A DNA stretch of 64,000 nucleotides from contig NC_073696.1 of NCBI RefSeq assembly GCF_029784165.1, forward strand, positions 26,046,358 through 26,110,357, read 5' to 3'. A program made the translations under genes and the position numbers. The stretch's first letter is position 1. Every line of letters starts with the position of its first letter. This DNA is from Wyeomyia smithii (lineage: Eukaryota > Arthropoda > Insecta > Diptera > Culicidae). Below, piece after piece: positions 10,147 through 21,250 of the stretch. The notes beneath the pieces were generated by a model. The model ran no database searches and was not told where the DNA came from. It was given only the letters and a program-made list of their open reading frames with translations.

Positions 10147-11066
10147 GTATGCAATTAGACTGGGACACGGTTATATGAAAAAAAGCGATGGTGTTATTTT
10201 TTCGCTCCCATGCACTTTTCGTGTTTCTTATGGGTCCTAAAACAACTGTGTAACTTTTCAGATCGATCGGGGAAACGCCCGATTTGCGCCCGATTTTTAA
10301 AGCTTTCATACGATTTTATATGGGAAAAACCACTTTATCAAAACTTTTTCTATAGAGATATCCAGTTGGCTCCTAAAAATATATCAATACATGATATTTA
10401 TAGAAAATTTTCCTGGGAAAAACTCTACTGAAGACCACAAGGCGCTACCTTGCTTGTGAAAAAAGATATTCACTCCAGACTGATTGAATATCTGACGAAC
10501 GGCTCACCATTGAATTTTACTAGCAAACACTGCCGCAGCATGCTGCTGTTGCAAATTCAACCATTTGATGAGAAAAGATATCGCTTAAATTTATCTTGGA
10601 GGCTTCCCCGAAGATACTATGAGCAAAAATCACACTCTGAAAATTAATTCCAACCGAAATTATTTCTCATACTTAAGCAAGTTTGCAATAGCAGCATGCT
10701 GTAGCGGTGTTGCTGGAAAATTTCAATGGTGAGCCGTCCGTCAGACATTCAATCAGTTTGGGGTGAATAGATGTTTCTACAAGCATCGTAGCGCCTTACG
10801 GTCTTCAGAAGAGTTTTTCCCAGGAAATTTTCTTACAAATTTCATGTATTGATATTTTTTTAAGAGCCAACTTGACATCTCTAGAGAGTAAAGCAGGTAT
10901 TAGACGACGCAAATATTTGCTATTTTTGGTACGATTGCACAAAATAAAATCTGTATTAAAAAAAAAGCAAATGTTTGCTTCGTTACACAGTTGTTATGGG
11001 ACCCATAAGGAACACGAAAAGTGCATGGGAGCTAACATTTATTTTTTGTCCCACCCTAGTATGCAT
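10147..11066. mobile_element. 904-bp foldback element, hAT-like
   Basis: Bases 10155-11058 form a large imperfect inverted repeat. The left arm (about 10201-10580) and the right arm (about 10670-11040) pair through segments such as CTCCCATGCACTTTTCGTGT / ACACGAAAAGTGCATGGGAG, the ACTGAAGACC-GGCGCTAC block and the GCAGCATGCTG block. The outer ends read TTAGACTGGGACA and, reversed, TAGGGTGGGACA. Flanks are GTATGCAA (10147-10154) and GTATGCAT (11059-11066), a 7/8 match to an 8-bp duplication. The right arm contains an extra 90 bp (see separate entry). No transposase. Confidence 0.75.
10893..10982. mobile_element. Small MITE nested in the right arm of the foldback element
   Basis: The two arms of the surrounding foldback stop matching between about 10885 and 10982. 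This stretch has its own inverted repeat, CGACGCAAATATTTGCT against AGCAAATGTTTGCTTCG. The left edge GCAGGTATTAGACGA resembles the GCCTGTATTACAC end of the Harbinger MITE at 30915. The right end appears truncated. Confidence 0.45.
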
Positions 11067-11162
11067 GTGAGTTGGAGAAGCAGGCCATGGCCGGATTCGG
11101 ACGTCAAAATTTTCGTTCGTGCGATTTTTCGGGAAGTGAGTTTTTTCAGGAATGTTTGTGAT

Positions 11163-11257
11163 CTACACTTTTCACTTTTTATTCACTTTCACTATTTAAT
11201 TCTATCACAAAGTGATAGAATTAAATAGTGAAAGTGAATAAAAAGTGAAAAGTGTAG
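11163..11257. repeat. Perfect 46-bp palindrome with a 3-base spacer
   Basis: Bases 11163-11208 are the exact reverse complement of 11212-11257, separated only by AAA. Flanking bases do not continue the symmetry. A perfect AT-rich stem of this length can extrude as a cruciform or form a hairpin RNA. It may equally be a snap-back assembly or replication artefact. It is outside the foldback element that ends at 11058. Confidence 0.9.
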
Positions 11258-12405
11258 TGAAAATTTTTCTATCAAGACGCTCGAACATAAGTGTATAAAT
11301 ATGTTTGTGATGTTGTGTGTGCTGCGAAACTTTTACTTGATGCCGTGCCGTGAAGATTATTCGATGAAATAGCTGAATTAGCATATGGGATTGGCGCCAC
11401 GGTCGTTTGCAGCGGGTTTTGTCTTCGTTTATTGCGTCCGAAGTTGTCGCGTTTTGTCGTGATTCATAATACGTGGAAAGTGTAATTCGTGATGTAGTCA
11501 TAGTCGAGAAGCCTTCGTTCAGAGTCCAGTGTGTTTAAAGGGTATTACGGATGAAAGGATTGATGAACACTGCTTTGAGAAGTGTAGAGTCAATCCTGTA
11601 TCGGGTCGTAGAAAAAAACTAATTTTAGTGGTGCAATTGGGACTACCGAATCCCGTGTGATAGAGGAAGTGAACATTGAAACGATGCGGCTGAAGATAAG
11701 TATAGTGAACATGCGGGAGGTAGTTTAAAATTGATATTTTTGTTACTTTCAAAATTGTTTATGCATAGAAAGTGACAATTGGAACGAGCGTCGCTTGCTT
11801 TCCACATTAAGGCTTGCATGCAAGCTTGTGTGCAGGTCCGAGTGGAGAGACAGTGCTGCGGTTTCCACCATAAATGAAGCAAATGCATTGCAAATAAATG
11901 TCTTTTTTTGCTTATATTTCTTAATTTATCATTATTATTTTAAGTTCTTATTGTAGCAATTGCGTAGGCGACCGATTGACACATTATTTATTACAAGTTT
12001 AGCAATTTGTCATCAGCTTTTAGGTAATATTTTGGTACATACAAAGGTTATATTTTGGTACGTATAAATGGTAAAATTTATTCATTTTACTAATTGGCAC
12101 TAAATATAACATGCTATTAAATACGGGTCAATTTTTTTGATATAAATGTATCAAACGAATTGAAAGTCTGAAAATATTGATAAAATCTGTAAGATTCTAA
12201 TATTATTTTGAGACGGGGCTTACCGATTGGAAAATTACTCCGGAATGTACTGCAAGTACTCAGTCATTCTGTAAAGGATCTTTGGAAGGTCGGTAGAGCT
12301 AACACCTTCTAGAACCCGAAACAAAGATAGTTGCAGAATTGAAATATAATTGCAACTGTCTTTTTTTTCACTATATCACTGCCAGACAGTGGGTTCTAGA
12401 GATGT
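11258..12405. other. Intergenic sequence, nothing recognised
   Basis: No domain-bearing ORF. The segment 11270-11520 is somewhat GC-richer and may be part of an element or a UTR, but no signal decides it. A (CA)n microsatellite of about nine repeats follows at 12407-12424. Confidence 0.4.
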
Positions 12406-12406
12406 T

Positions 12407-12424
12407 CCACACACACACACACAC
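12407..12424. repeat. (CA)n microsatellite
   Basis: About nine CA units lie at the left edge of the tRNA-like SINE unit and join directly to ACCCTAGTATGCATGTGAGT, a 20-mer that also flanks the foldback element at 11053-11072. Confidence 0.85.
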
Positions 12425-12442
12425 CCTAGTATGCATGTGAGT

Positions 12443-12640
12443 CAAAATAGACGAATCGGTAACGCGTTCTACCAGCAACTTCATGAGCATGAGTTCGAGA
12501 TTCGAGACTGGCAGTAAAGTAATTGGATACTAAGAAGGTAATTTTCACTAACAAAAATATAAAAATAAACGATGAAAAATCCACACAAAAGTGCCAAAAA
12601 ACGACAAATTTAGATGTGTGCCTAAACAATAAAAAAAAGT
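12443..12640 (+). mobile_element. Possible tRNA-derived SINE
   Basis: TAGACGAATCGG near 12448 resembles a Pol III box A (TRGYNNAANNGG). AGTTCGAGATTC about 40 bases later resembles box B (GGTTCGANTCC). The arrangement and spacing fit a degenerate tRNA head. No clean 3' tail or target duplication was found, and the anticodon arm does not fold into a canonical tRNA. Confidence 0.35.
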
Positions 12641-13240
12641 TGTCTAATTAAGACGAATATATATTTTGAATTATATTTTTGGTAGCTGTAATCAAGCTGA
12701 AAAATCACTTTTCCAGAAAGACAGAATGTACAATTTTAGCCATGGAATTGTCATATAGGCGCTTATTTAGACTATAAGCCAACTACTGTTGGCTGTAAAA
12801 GAATTTTTCTACAAGCTGTACAAAGAATGAATAATCGCTTCTACAGAATCGATCAGCATGTATAAAAGATGTTCAAATGGCTGAGCTATTTCTTAGTAAG
12901 CCCTTGTTCGGCTATTTAGGAAGCCGAATGTAACAAGTAGCTGATTTAATTCTCCAAAACCGACTGATTAAAATCTGATTAAACACTTAGAAATATATTA
13001 TTCGACCTATGTTCATCCGTCAGCTGAATAAGATTAGTTATAAAAACGTTTTTTTAGCCAAAAAATGTTTCTTGGGGTGCTTACAAAACCACTTTGTGTA
13101 ATCAAACAAAGAAAGTTCGCCAAAATGATGAGACTCATTTCAAGTGGTGGCAATAAATGTTGAGAAGGAGTATTGGAAGAACAACATTTGTGCTTCCCTC
13201 AGTGTTTGTTACTACGCAATACCTTTTATGGTTTGCGTTT
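12641..13240. other. Intergenic sequence, nothing recognised
   Basis: AT-rich. It contains several short AGCTGAAT / GGCTATTTAG-like motifs reminiscent of the hairpin region near 10 kb, but no boundaries can be drawn. Confidence 0.4.
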
Positions 13241-13485
13241 CTACAGCTTGCATATTCGCACAAAATTCGCGCTCTACATGACGCTGATTCTTCCGGTGGT
13301 ACTTTAGGGTCATGAGTGTTGGTTGATAAGGATTGTGGTGCAAGCACATGCACTACAAGGTATACCAAGCATACCAACACGTGATGATATCATCAAGCTG
13401 ATGAAATAGGACGGGCTACAGTGGGCTGGCCTTGTGGCACGAGTGTCAGAGGAGCGTTTATTGAAGAAATCACTTGTCGACAAAA
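13240..13485 (+). pseudogene. Decayed LINE reverse transcriptase, C-terminal end
   Basis: The + strand reads FALYMTLILPVVL, a stop, then GHECWLIR, and further on DGLQWAGLVARVSEERLL. The same order occurs in the LINE at 31.9-34.6 kb (LALYRTLILPVALYGHEAW and RGRLQWAGHVARMPDERA). Between them about 50 residues are missing or altered. It is a heavily mutated fragment of a related element. Confidence 0.7.
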
Positions 13486-13494
13486 TGATAAAAA

Positions 13495-13773
13495 GTGCAT
13501 TCCAAAAGCTCAAACCGGGAAAAAATGAAAGATTATAGCTATTCAACCATTCCAATGAGTTTTGGTGCCCCCATCCATTACCCAAACGCGTTAACATAAG
13601 TGAGAGTGTCGTAAAATAATTACTCGCCAGGTTCGTCGCTTTAACGTTATGTTTACGATAAAACTCATTTAAGTCTTTAAAAAAAAGTTGGTGGCTAGGG
13701 ACACCAAAATTTACAGAAATGGTTGAATATCTAAAATCTTTCATTTTTTCCGGTTTTAGCTTTTGGAGCGCAT
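13495..13773. mobile_element. MITE-like element with ~75-bp inverted repeats
   Basis: The left arm (13495-13572) and right arm (13695-13773) are imperfect reverse complements. Both contain CCAAAAGCT-AAACCGG-AAAAAATGAAAGATT followed by ATTCAACCATT and TTTTGGTG-C-CC. The middle 120 bases are unique. No coding capacity. A target duplication could not be identified with confidence. Confidence 0.7.
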
Positions 13774-13821
13774 CTGTACTGACCAGTGTTATATTTATCA
13801 AAGAAACCGATAGAGGTATAG

Positions 13822-14905
13822 GCAACCACTAGTGATGGGAACTATCATTAAAAATTCTTACTGATAACTATCAGTAATTTCTAACTCGTTACTGATTACT
13901 ATCAGTAAATATCAGTAATTTGCATTTAAGTTTTAAGCAAACTATCAACGCTACATTTGCTAGCGTTGTTTTATTCAGCTGTACATCCTTGGCGCGACAT
14001 TGTTTTTCGTTGACGGTATTGCATATGGTTGGTGATTTAGGTTTACATTAAAGAAATCCAACCCGGGATTTCAATAAAGACACACAATACAGATTGTTCA
14101 TTTTGATAAAAATTAGTCAAAGAGCGCACCCATCTCACACTAGAAGTTTTCTAGGCCCGCTCAGAATTTTTCACAGAAAGGTTGTATTCTACATAGGTCC
14201 ATTTCATACTTCTTCCCAACATGTGGAGAGAAGCTTTTCAGTAGTACGGCGATTAAAACGGAGCTTAGTAAGGTCAGCACGCAGAATAGATTCTCATATC
14301 TAGCTCTACTCAATACTGATTACTGAATAAGCTTTGCTGAAAGAAGTTGGCATTGACGCTGTGGTTAATATTCTCAATTCATTAGTTCGGAGATTCAATC
14401 CCGATTTAGGTGATCTTTTTATTGTATTTTTTTTTTTTTTGTTACGACCAGGGAGGCGAAAAAAAAATTCAAGATAAAATTCCCTGATTTTTTCTGAAAT
14501 ATAATATTATTTTCCCGGATAGTTTTCAGCATTCCGCACAAAAACGTGCAACGTAGATTTACGCAACTCTGGAATCCCAGTGAAAAAAGTATTCAATCGG
14601 ATATGAAACCAAAGCGTAGAGGTTCCAAAACAGCCTTCTACGCTGAAAAAACAGTTTTCCCCCGCTGTTAAAAAAAGGATCGCTTCTCGGTTAAAATTTT
14701 TTCCTCGAATATTTTCTTGTTTTCCCTGATATATATTTTCTTAGTTCCGCCTATGTGAAAATTATATGACTGTAGAGTACCTCTCCTACAAAGAAAAAAT
14801 TCAGACAAAATCAGTAAGAGAAAAACTTTACTGATAGTTAATGATATCTTTTCTTACTGATAACTATCAGTAGTTACTGATATTTTTCCCATCCCTAGCA
14901 ACCAC
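13822..14905 (+). mobile_element. 1068-bp non-autonomous hAT element with 8-bp target duplication
   Basis: The element at 13830-14897 begins TAGTGATGGGAA and ends TTCCCATCCCTA, forming 12-bp TIRs with one mismatch. The perfect 8-bp duplication GCAACCAC lies at 13822-13829 and 14898-14905. Both subterminal regions carry several copies of the palindrome TTACTGATAACTATCAGTAA, plausible transposase-binding sites. Inside, 14094-14303 encodes a remnant of the transposase C-terminus. It is an internally deleted, non-autonomous hAT element. Confidence 0.92.
14094..14303 (+). pseudogene. hAT transposase C-terminal (dimerisation) remnant
   Basis: The 69-aa ORF contains SSQHVERSFSVVRRLKRSLVRS, the hAT C-terminal dimerisation block (typically 'SS-svERsFS-lrriKt-lRs'). 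The remainder of the transposase is missing within this element, so it cannot act alone. It lies between the element's TIRs, which supports the assignment. Confidence 0.7.
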
Positions 14906-15545
14906 TTTCGTTGGATGTGTTGTGTGAATAAGGACGTCCGATCGGCGATTAGAGGCGAAGATTAGCAGAGGGCGATTAGGGACCGGAGACTAAGCCAAGA
15001 TCGAGTGATGTGTTGTTGATGTGAAATGTTGAAATCAGAGATCAAAAAACTCTTAAAATTGTCGATAAAAACAATTTTTCCGAATACTCCAGTTAATATT
15101 AGGTGCTTGCAGAAGAGATAAAAAAGGCCCTCTTACAGAATGTAATACGGCTCAAAGCTTTTCCTTTTTTTTAGTAAGAACGATTTCCCCTGATAGACAT
15201 CACTCGATCGAGTTTTTGTTCTCTAAGCATTTTCATAGCGCAATCGACGGTTTTTTCTTCGTTCAAGAGGCTTTTATTCGGTTTCATTGAGCTATAGTAC
15301 AATCTTAGTTAATAACTAGAGACTACCTAAGCTAATGTTCCCGTCCACGTGGATCTAAAACAAAATCATTGCGTGAAATGCTTGTTGAATAATAACATAA
15401 ATAGAACAGGCTATACTTCTTCCAGCTAGGATATTCATTAACGCTAAACTTTCATACAAGACGGTAGATGTGCCACAAGATTACTTTTTCTAGCTTTGAA
15501 ACAACAAATTAACGCTAAACTAAACCGTCTAGAAATGCTTATAGG
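14906..15545. other. Intergenic sequence, 3' of EMC3
   Basis: No domain-bearing ORF. The part nearest 15540 is the likely 3' UTR of EMC3 on the minus strand. AATAAA on the minus strand would read TTTATT; a TTTTATTCGG occurs near 15269, too far to be sure. Confidence 0.4.
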
Positions 15546-16436
15546 TTAATTCCGCAGCGCTCCATCTTCTCGGTTGTGCACCGGCCGATCCTGCATATAA
15601 ATCGACGCCAGCAGCTCTGTCTCGATGTTTGCCAGAGCATTCTGATATTCGGTGATTTCCAGTGCCTCCCATTCGGCTTTGAAGGCCGCCTTCGGATCCT
15701 GAGGCATCGCGACGGCAGCACCCGACATCTGGTCCTGCATCGTTTGCGTCTGATCAGCCGCTGTAGACGACAAAAAAAAGATTATTTCATAAATCTAGTG
15801 GAATAATCTGCTGTCTCACCATTATTTTCGCCCAGAACGAGAGTGTAAATACTTCTCAGCCCGAACACGTTCAAAAAGTACCAGGAAGCTGACGAGACCC
15901 ACGCCGCATCCAGCGAGGCAAGCTCGATTCCACGCTGCAGCATCGGTTTGAAGCGGAGCGTCAGCGGAAATGGCACTTTGGTGGTGACGAATCCCGAAAA
16001 CATCCAATTGATCCAGCCGCCAATCACGATCATCGGCAGGACGTTGATAAAGTTACCCTTAACGAGATCGGACAGCATGGCGGTTGAATTGGGGCTGGGT
16101 GGTGCTCGCTTCTGCGTTTTGAAATAACCCGTTTCCTCGTTGTTGAAGTAATGTCTTCGCATAGCGAATGACTGCGGGGTTAGGTATTTGCCGTTCTCCC
16201 TCAGCAGTCGGGCACGGATCATGGCTTGACTGTTTGGAACCGAATCAAATAATTAAAAGGCCCACATAGGATGGATTCAACATTTACCTGTCCTGAATCT
16301 GCGTAAGTTCGACCTTCTTCTGGGAGGAAATCAATATCGAGAAATAGTGACGAATGATTCCGACCAGAAAGGTGATGACCACTATGGGCAGAAACACCCA
16401 GCCCCGAATGTTGGGATCAATTAGCAGCTCGGCCAT
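15546..16436 (-). CDS. EMC3: ER membrane protein complex subunit 3 (EMC3)
   Basis: Three exons give a 257-residue protein: 16288-16436, 15820-16229 and 15546-15760 (149+410+215 bp). Introns of 58 and 59 bp have GT-AG borders (GTAAATG...CAAACAG and GTGAGAC...TCTACAG), and the frame is kept. The start [20 protein letters not shown] is typical of EMC3. Membrane segments are predicted near residues 13-30, 112-132 and 163-182. The basic stretch after the first segment ([20 protein letters not shown]) and the conserved MLSDLVKGN before the second match the family. EMC3 is an Oxa1/YidC-like core subunit of the ER membrane complex that inserts transmembrane segments. Human EMC3 is 261 aa, so the model is full length. 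A TATA-like GCTATATAAG (16491-16500) lies upstream of the start. Confidence 0.96.
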
Positions 16437-17402
16437 CACTTTCGGTTTCACTAATTAGGGTGATTTGTCACTAAATTCACCCTTTTAAAGGCTATATAAG
16501 ACAATTGAAAACCTAAACCTTCAACCACTCGCGGACCTCGGCTGATGTTTTCGTGAAGGAATAAAAGACGAGGAAAATTTTGACAGCTCCGTGTGTGGAT
16601 GGAAGGCGAACCTCTCAGCCAGTCTAGAAATGTTTCAGGTCGTTTGAGAAATGTAAGATTGGCTGCGTTCTGCTGTAAACAAATCAAAGTGGATAGAACA
16701 AAGTTGGCGGTGCCGGTGGCTTCTGGGAGAAGTTTCTGTAGAAATTTGTTTGATTTCAAGTTAAGTCGAAACTGTTTTAAGATTTGAAGTGATTGCCGGT
16801 TGTTTCACCAGGTAAGTGGGATAATTATTCAGGTTTTCAATGAGTATGAATCAAATTTTTAACTTCTGGCGTTGATGCTTCGTATGTTATAGGGGATTTT
16901 GGTTACTATCACACACTGATTTGCTTTGATTCTTGTTCAGTCGAATGAAAATTGATTCTGAATGTTAAATTAATGCTTAAGCGCAGGAAAAAATAGCACA
17001 GTTCTGCAGCCTGTTATATAATTTTATGTAATATAATCAGTTTTTTAATGGAAAAAGCTTTTTTTTTTTCAAAATACTGTATTCACATTCAAATGAATAC
17101 CAATGTAAAATACTCTGGAATGCATTAAAGTATACAAATTCATGCCAAACTATAATAAAAGTTGTAAAGCTTAATTACAACTAAAGCTAATTCACGTTCC
17201 GACTCATACTGACTATATTGTTATTCAATATATCAATTAGAAATGAATTTATTTTTCTTTTCGTGATATTTACACACTGTTAAGATGAACATGATATTTT
17301 TGATAATTCATGATCAGTATACAGTAGCTTTCTGTTGGAGCACAGAAGTCAATCAAATAACTCGATCACAGCAACATTTGATTAAGAACAAAAAAAAGGT
17401 GT
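16437..17402. other. Upstream region of EMC3, otherwise nothing recognised
   Basis: It contains the EMC3 5' region with a TATA-like motif at 16491-16500 on the minus strand (about 55 bp before the ATG). ORFs at 16451-16759 and 16593-16787 overlap on opposite strands and show no family features. Confidence 0.4.
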
Positions 17403-17687
17403 TACCGTAAACTGGGGTGTCTTTGATCACTTTTTTGATTGTATCTTAAACATTTTCAGAATATACTGAAAACAATATTGTTTAATATTTTTAAAATGAG
17501 TACTGGCATGCATTGCGAAAGATTCAGTTACTACTTTCAAAGTTTAGGAACAATTTTGCTATTTTTAAATATGCTCTAAAAATTTTACACCAATCATCAT
17601 TCCGGGGTGACTTCGATCATTTCATTATTTTGATGAATTTCGAGTAACACTTTGCTACTTTCACGAAATTAAACAGCCTAAAACAAC

Positions 17688-18437
17688 TTGAACGAGTTTA
17701 TAAATATGGAAAGCAATTTTAGAGGCATTTACATTCTACGTGAACATTTTAGGTTGGCGAATGTCCAAGATTTATACAACATTTTTAGAATACATATGAC
17801 CCAATGCCGTACTTGCCAACGTTATGGCCATGGTTCCAAATTCTGTAACATGGACCAAAAATGTCTTAATTGTGGAGACTCTTCTCACAAAAAGGACACA
17901 TGTCCTGTGAAAGAGAGTAAAAATTTTCGCTGTGCGAATTGTAACGGCAACCATATGTCAAATTTTTATCAATGCCCAGTCCGTTTAGCAATTGCTAAGG
18001 CAAGGCAAGGTAAACAAAATTCAATTTCTCAATTAAAACCAACTTCAAAACAAAATTCTCCAAGCGTACCAGTGACGCATAGTTTACCTACTCCTTTGCA
18101 TACCCGTTTAACTTATGCACAGGTTACAGGTAGTTCGAACATTATACCGCCTAGTGTTGGTAGTTCGAAAATGACCGTTAATATGGGTAAGCAAAACACG
18201 CTAGAAAATAATTGTACACCTATTACTCCAGCTAATATTGCTGCCGAAAATATTTTTTCTAATGTCAACTGCCTGGGGCCTATTACGGCAGGTAAACTTT
18301 CTTTTTTGCAACAGGCAATGTTCGATCTTATGAACGCCATGTTGCAGGCAAAATCAATGTTTGAAGCCATTCAAATAGGCACAAATTTTACTATTAAAAT
18401 TGTTTCTAATTTAAAATTTAGCAATGATTTTAAATAA
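17688..18437 (+). CDS. Jockey-clade ORF1 (gag-like), N-terminally truncated
   Basis: The 249-aa ORF keeps a nucleic-acid-binding zinc-knuckle array at about residues 38-100: CRTCQRYGHGSKFC, CLNCGDSSHKKDTC and CANCNGNHMSNFYQC, the three knuckles of Jockey-type ORF1 proteins. A Ser/Asn/Gln-rich C-terminal part follows. The usual long N-terminal domain is missing, so the real element start was lost and the ATG at 17688 is only the first one available. The last codons overlap ORF2 (ATG at 18424). The protein would bind element RNA in an RNP particle. Confidence 0.8.
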   Translation: MNEFINMESNFRGIYILREHFRLANVQDLYNIFRIHMTQCRTCQRYGHGSKFCNMDQKCLNCGDSSHKKDTCPVKESKNFRCANCNGNHMSNFYQCPVRLAIAKARQGKQNSISQLKPTSKQNSPSVPVTHSLPTPLHTRLTYAQVTGSSNIIPPSVGSSKMTVNMGKQNTLENNCTPITPANIAAENIFSNVNCLGPITAGKLSFLQQAMFDLMNAMLQAKSMFEAIQIGTNFTIKIVSNLKFSNDFK

Positions 18438-21250
18438 AACAATTAAAATATTAAATTGGAATGCTCGCTCATTGAAGGCCAATGAGAATGAGCTTTTTAA
18501 CTTTTTAACAGTAAATAATGTGCATATTGCAATTATTACTGAAACATTTTGAAACCTAACATAATATTAAAATATGATCCCAATTACGTGGTTCATAGAT
18601 ATGAAAGGATTCAGGGCTCCGGCGGTGGAGTTGCAATTGTTATTCATCGCCGAATCAAACATCGTGCTCTTCCCCATCTTGAGACGAAAGTTATTGAAAC
18701 TTTGGGAATTGAAGTTCAAACTGAACTTGGGATTTTATTTATTGCCGCAGCATATTTACCATTTCAATGCACACGCGAGCTCAAAAATTATTTTAAAGGT
18801 GATTTACAAAAACTCACCAGAAATCGTTCGAAATTTTTCATAATCGGCGATTTTAACGCTCAGGATACTATTCTATTTTGGCTCCAAATAGTCCTACATG
18901 CTTTTCTTCTGTAAGAAACCCTTCAACAATTGATTTGGTGCTAACAGATCAAAGTCATGTATGTAGTGATTTGATCACACATGCTGATTTTGATTCTGAC
19001 CATCTCCAATAACTTTTTCTATATCACATAAATCAGTTTTAAACCCTTTGAGCTCTGTTTTTATTTATAACAAGGCTAATTGGGAAAAATACAAAGCTCA
19101 TATTGAGAGAAATTTCAATAATGAGCTTGATTTGCAAAACGAAGTGAATATTGATTCCGCTTTGGAAGCATTAAAATGTGCAATTGTTGATGCCAGGAAT
19201 TATTCTGTTCCAAAGGCTCAAGTGAAATTTGATTCATCAATAATTGACGAAAATCTTCAACTTCTAATTCGTTTGAAAAATGTCCGCAGACGTCAATATC
19301 AACGTTCTCGTGACCCTGTTTTTAAAACTATTTATAAAGATTTACAGAAAGAGATTAAGCATAGATTTACTCTTCTGAGAAATCAAAATTTTGAGACTAA
19401 AGTTGAAAAATTGAAACCATATTCAAAACCATTTTGGAAGCTGTCGAAGATTCTTAAGAAACCTTCAAAGCCTATTCCAGTTTTAAAAGATGGTGAACGT
19501 TTTCTTGTATCCAACGAACAAAAGGCTCAAAGACTTGCTCAGCAGTTTGAGAGTGTTCATAACTCAAATTTGAATTTTGTGATTCCAATTGAAAATGAAG
19601 TCACACGTCAATTTGATCTTATTTCTTCCCAGAATTTTTTACCTGCAGAAATAATTGAAACTAACTTGAATGAGATTAAATCAATTATTAAAAATTTCAA
19701 AAATATGAAAGCACCTGGTGACGATGGAATCTTTAATATACTAATCAAACATCTCCCTGAGAGCACAATGGAATTTTTAGTGAAAATTTTCAATTGCTGC
19801 TTTAAAATTGCATATTTTCCCAAATTATGGAAAAATGCAAAAATTACTCCCATTTTAAAACCGGATAAGAACCCAGCTGAAGTTTCAAGTTATCGACCAA
19901 TCAGTTTGCTTTCTTCAATAAGTAAACTGTTTGAGAGAATTATTCTTAACAGAATGATGTCACACATCAACGAAAATTCAATTTTTGCAAATGAACAGTT
20001 TGGATTTCGCCATGGGCATTCCACAACTCATCAATTGCTCAGAGTTACTAATATTATACGAGCTAACAAATCTGAAGGTTATTCCACTGGAGCTGCTTTT
20101 TTAGACACAGAAAAAGAATTCGACAGTGTTTGGCATAAAGGTTTGATTGCGAAATTGCAAACTTTTAATTTTCCAATTTTCCTAATCAAAATTTTAAAAA
20201 ATTATCTTACTGATCGAACTCTGCAGGTTGTCTATCAGAATTCAAAATCTGATAGATTTCCTGTCAGAGCAGGTGTACCTCAAGGTTTAGTCTTGGGTCC
20301 AGTCCTGTACAATATATTCACTTCAGATCTTCCTGATTTGCCTCCAGGATGTACAAAGTCATTGTTCTGCGATGACACAAGCATTTCCGTAAAAGGAAAA
20401 AGTCTTCGTGTCATATGCAGTCGATTGCAGAAAAGTTTAGATATTTTTTCTTCCTACTTGCAAAAGTGAAAAATCTCTCCCAATGCTTCTAAAACTCAAA
20501 TGATAATTTTTCCGCATAAGCCTAGGACTTCTTTCCTCAAGCCAAACAATAATCACGTTGTCAAGATGAATGGGGTTATTTTAAGTTGGTCCGACAAGGT
20601 TAAGTACTTGGGACTAATTTATGATAAAAAACTTATTTTCAAAGAGCACATTGAGAGTATACAAGCCAAGTGCATCAAATATACGAGATGTTTATATCCT
20701 CTCACTAACAGGAATTCTAAACTTTGTTTAAAGAACAAACTTTTGATTTACAAATCAATTTTTAGACCAGCAATGCTTTATGCTGTACCGATCTGGTCAA
20801 GTTGCTGTTCAACAAGGAAGAAAACGCTCCAAAGGATTCAGAATAAAATTCTGAAAATGGTTTTGAAGCGTCCTCCTTGGTTTGGTACACTCGAATTACA
20901 TAGACTTACTGGTGTTGAACCATTAGAAGCTATGTCAAATAAAATTATTAACAATTTTCGACAAAAATCGTTGCAATCCTCAATTGCTACGATAAGCTCT
21001 CTTTATAGCCAATAAGTTGGCAATTAAGTTAGTTGTAAGTTTACTTCCCCTTTCCTGACAAGTAGGTTTAAATCCCTACGAATGATAAGTCCTAATTGCG
21101 AAAGCAAACAAATCCTAACAATCAAAATTACAAATTTCTAACAGTGTTGAGAAGTCACCATTTGTGATTGGACACACATACTCATTATTTACTAATATTT
21201 ATCATAAATACTTAAGCTACTAACAAATCCCCCCTTAAAAAAAAAAAATA
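17690..21250 (+). mobile_element. Juan-like LINE (Jockey clade), 5'-truncated and defective
   Basis: In order there is an ORF1 with zinc knuckles, an endonuclease, a reverse transcriptase and an A-rich 3' end (poly(A) at about 21238-21249). There is no RNase H, as expected for Jockey-clade elements. Its ORF2 resembles what I recall of the mosquito Juan family. Frameshifts, stops and an endonuclease deletion make it non-autonomous. Three minus-strand fragments of the same family lie at 57556-57798, 61390-61690 and 63183-64000. Confidence 0.85.
18424..21015 (+). pseudogene. Jockey-clade ORF2 (endonuclease-reverse transcriptase), broken
   Basis: The first frame reads ILNWNARSLKANE (APE endonuclease start) and is lost by a frameshift near 18549. 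The second frame (18549-18914) carries GSGGGVAIVIHR and FFIIGDFNA, then stops after an internal deletion. STIDLVLTD and SDHL follow near 18925-19005. The RT frame 19048-20469 contains SYRPISLLSSISKLFE, EQFGFRHGHSTTHQL, GVPQGLVLGPVLYNI and SLFCDDTSI. The catalytic motif is CDD instead of the common ADD, and the upstream aspartate block reads LDTEKEFDSV. A stop at 20467-20469 separates the last 171 residues (20500-21015), which are in another register. It cannot produce a working enzyme. Confidence 0.85.

Noticed and set aside
11205..11888. Minus-strand ORFs of 77-98 aa
   Set aside because: They overlap one another and the palindrome, with low complexity and no family features.
15576..16007. 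Plus- and minus-strand ORFs overlapping EMC3
   Set aside because: They are shadows of the EMC3 exons in other frames.
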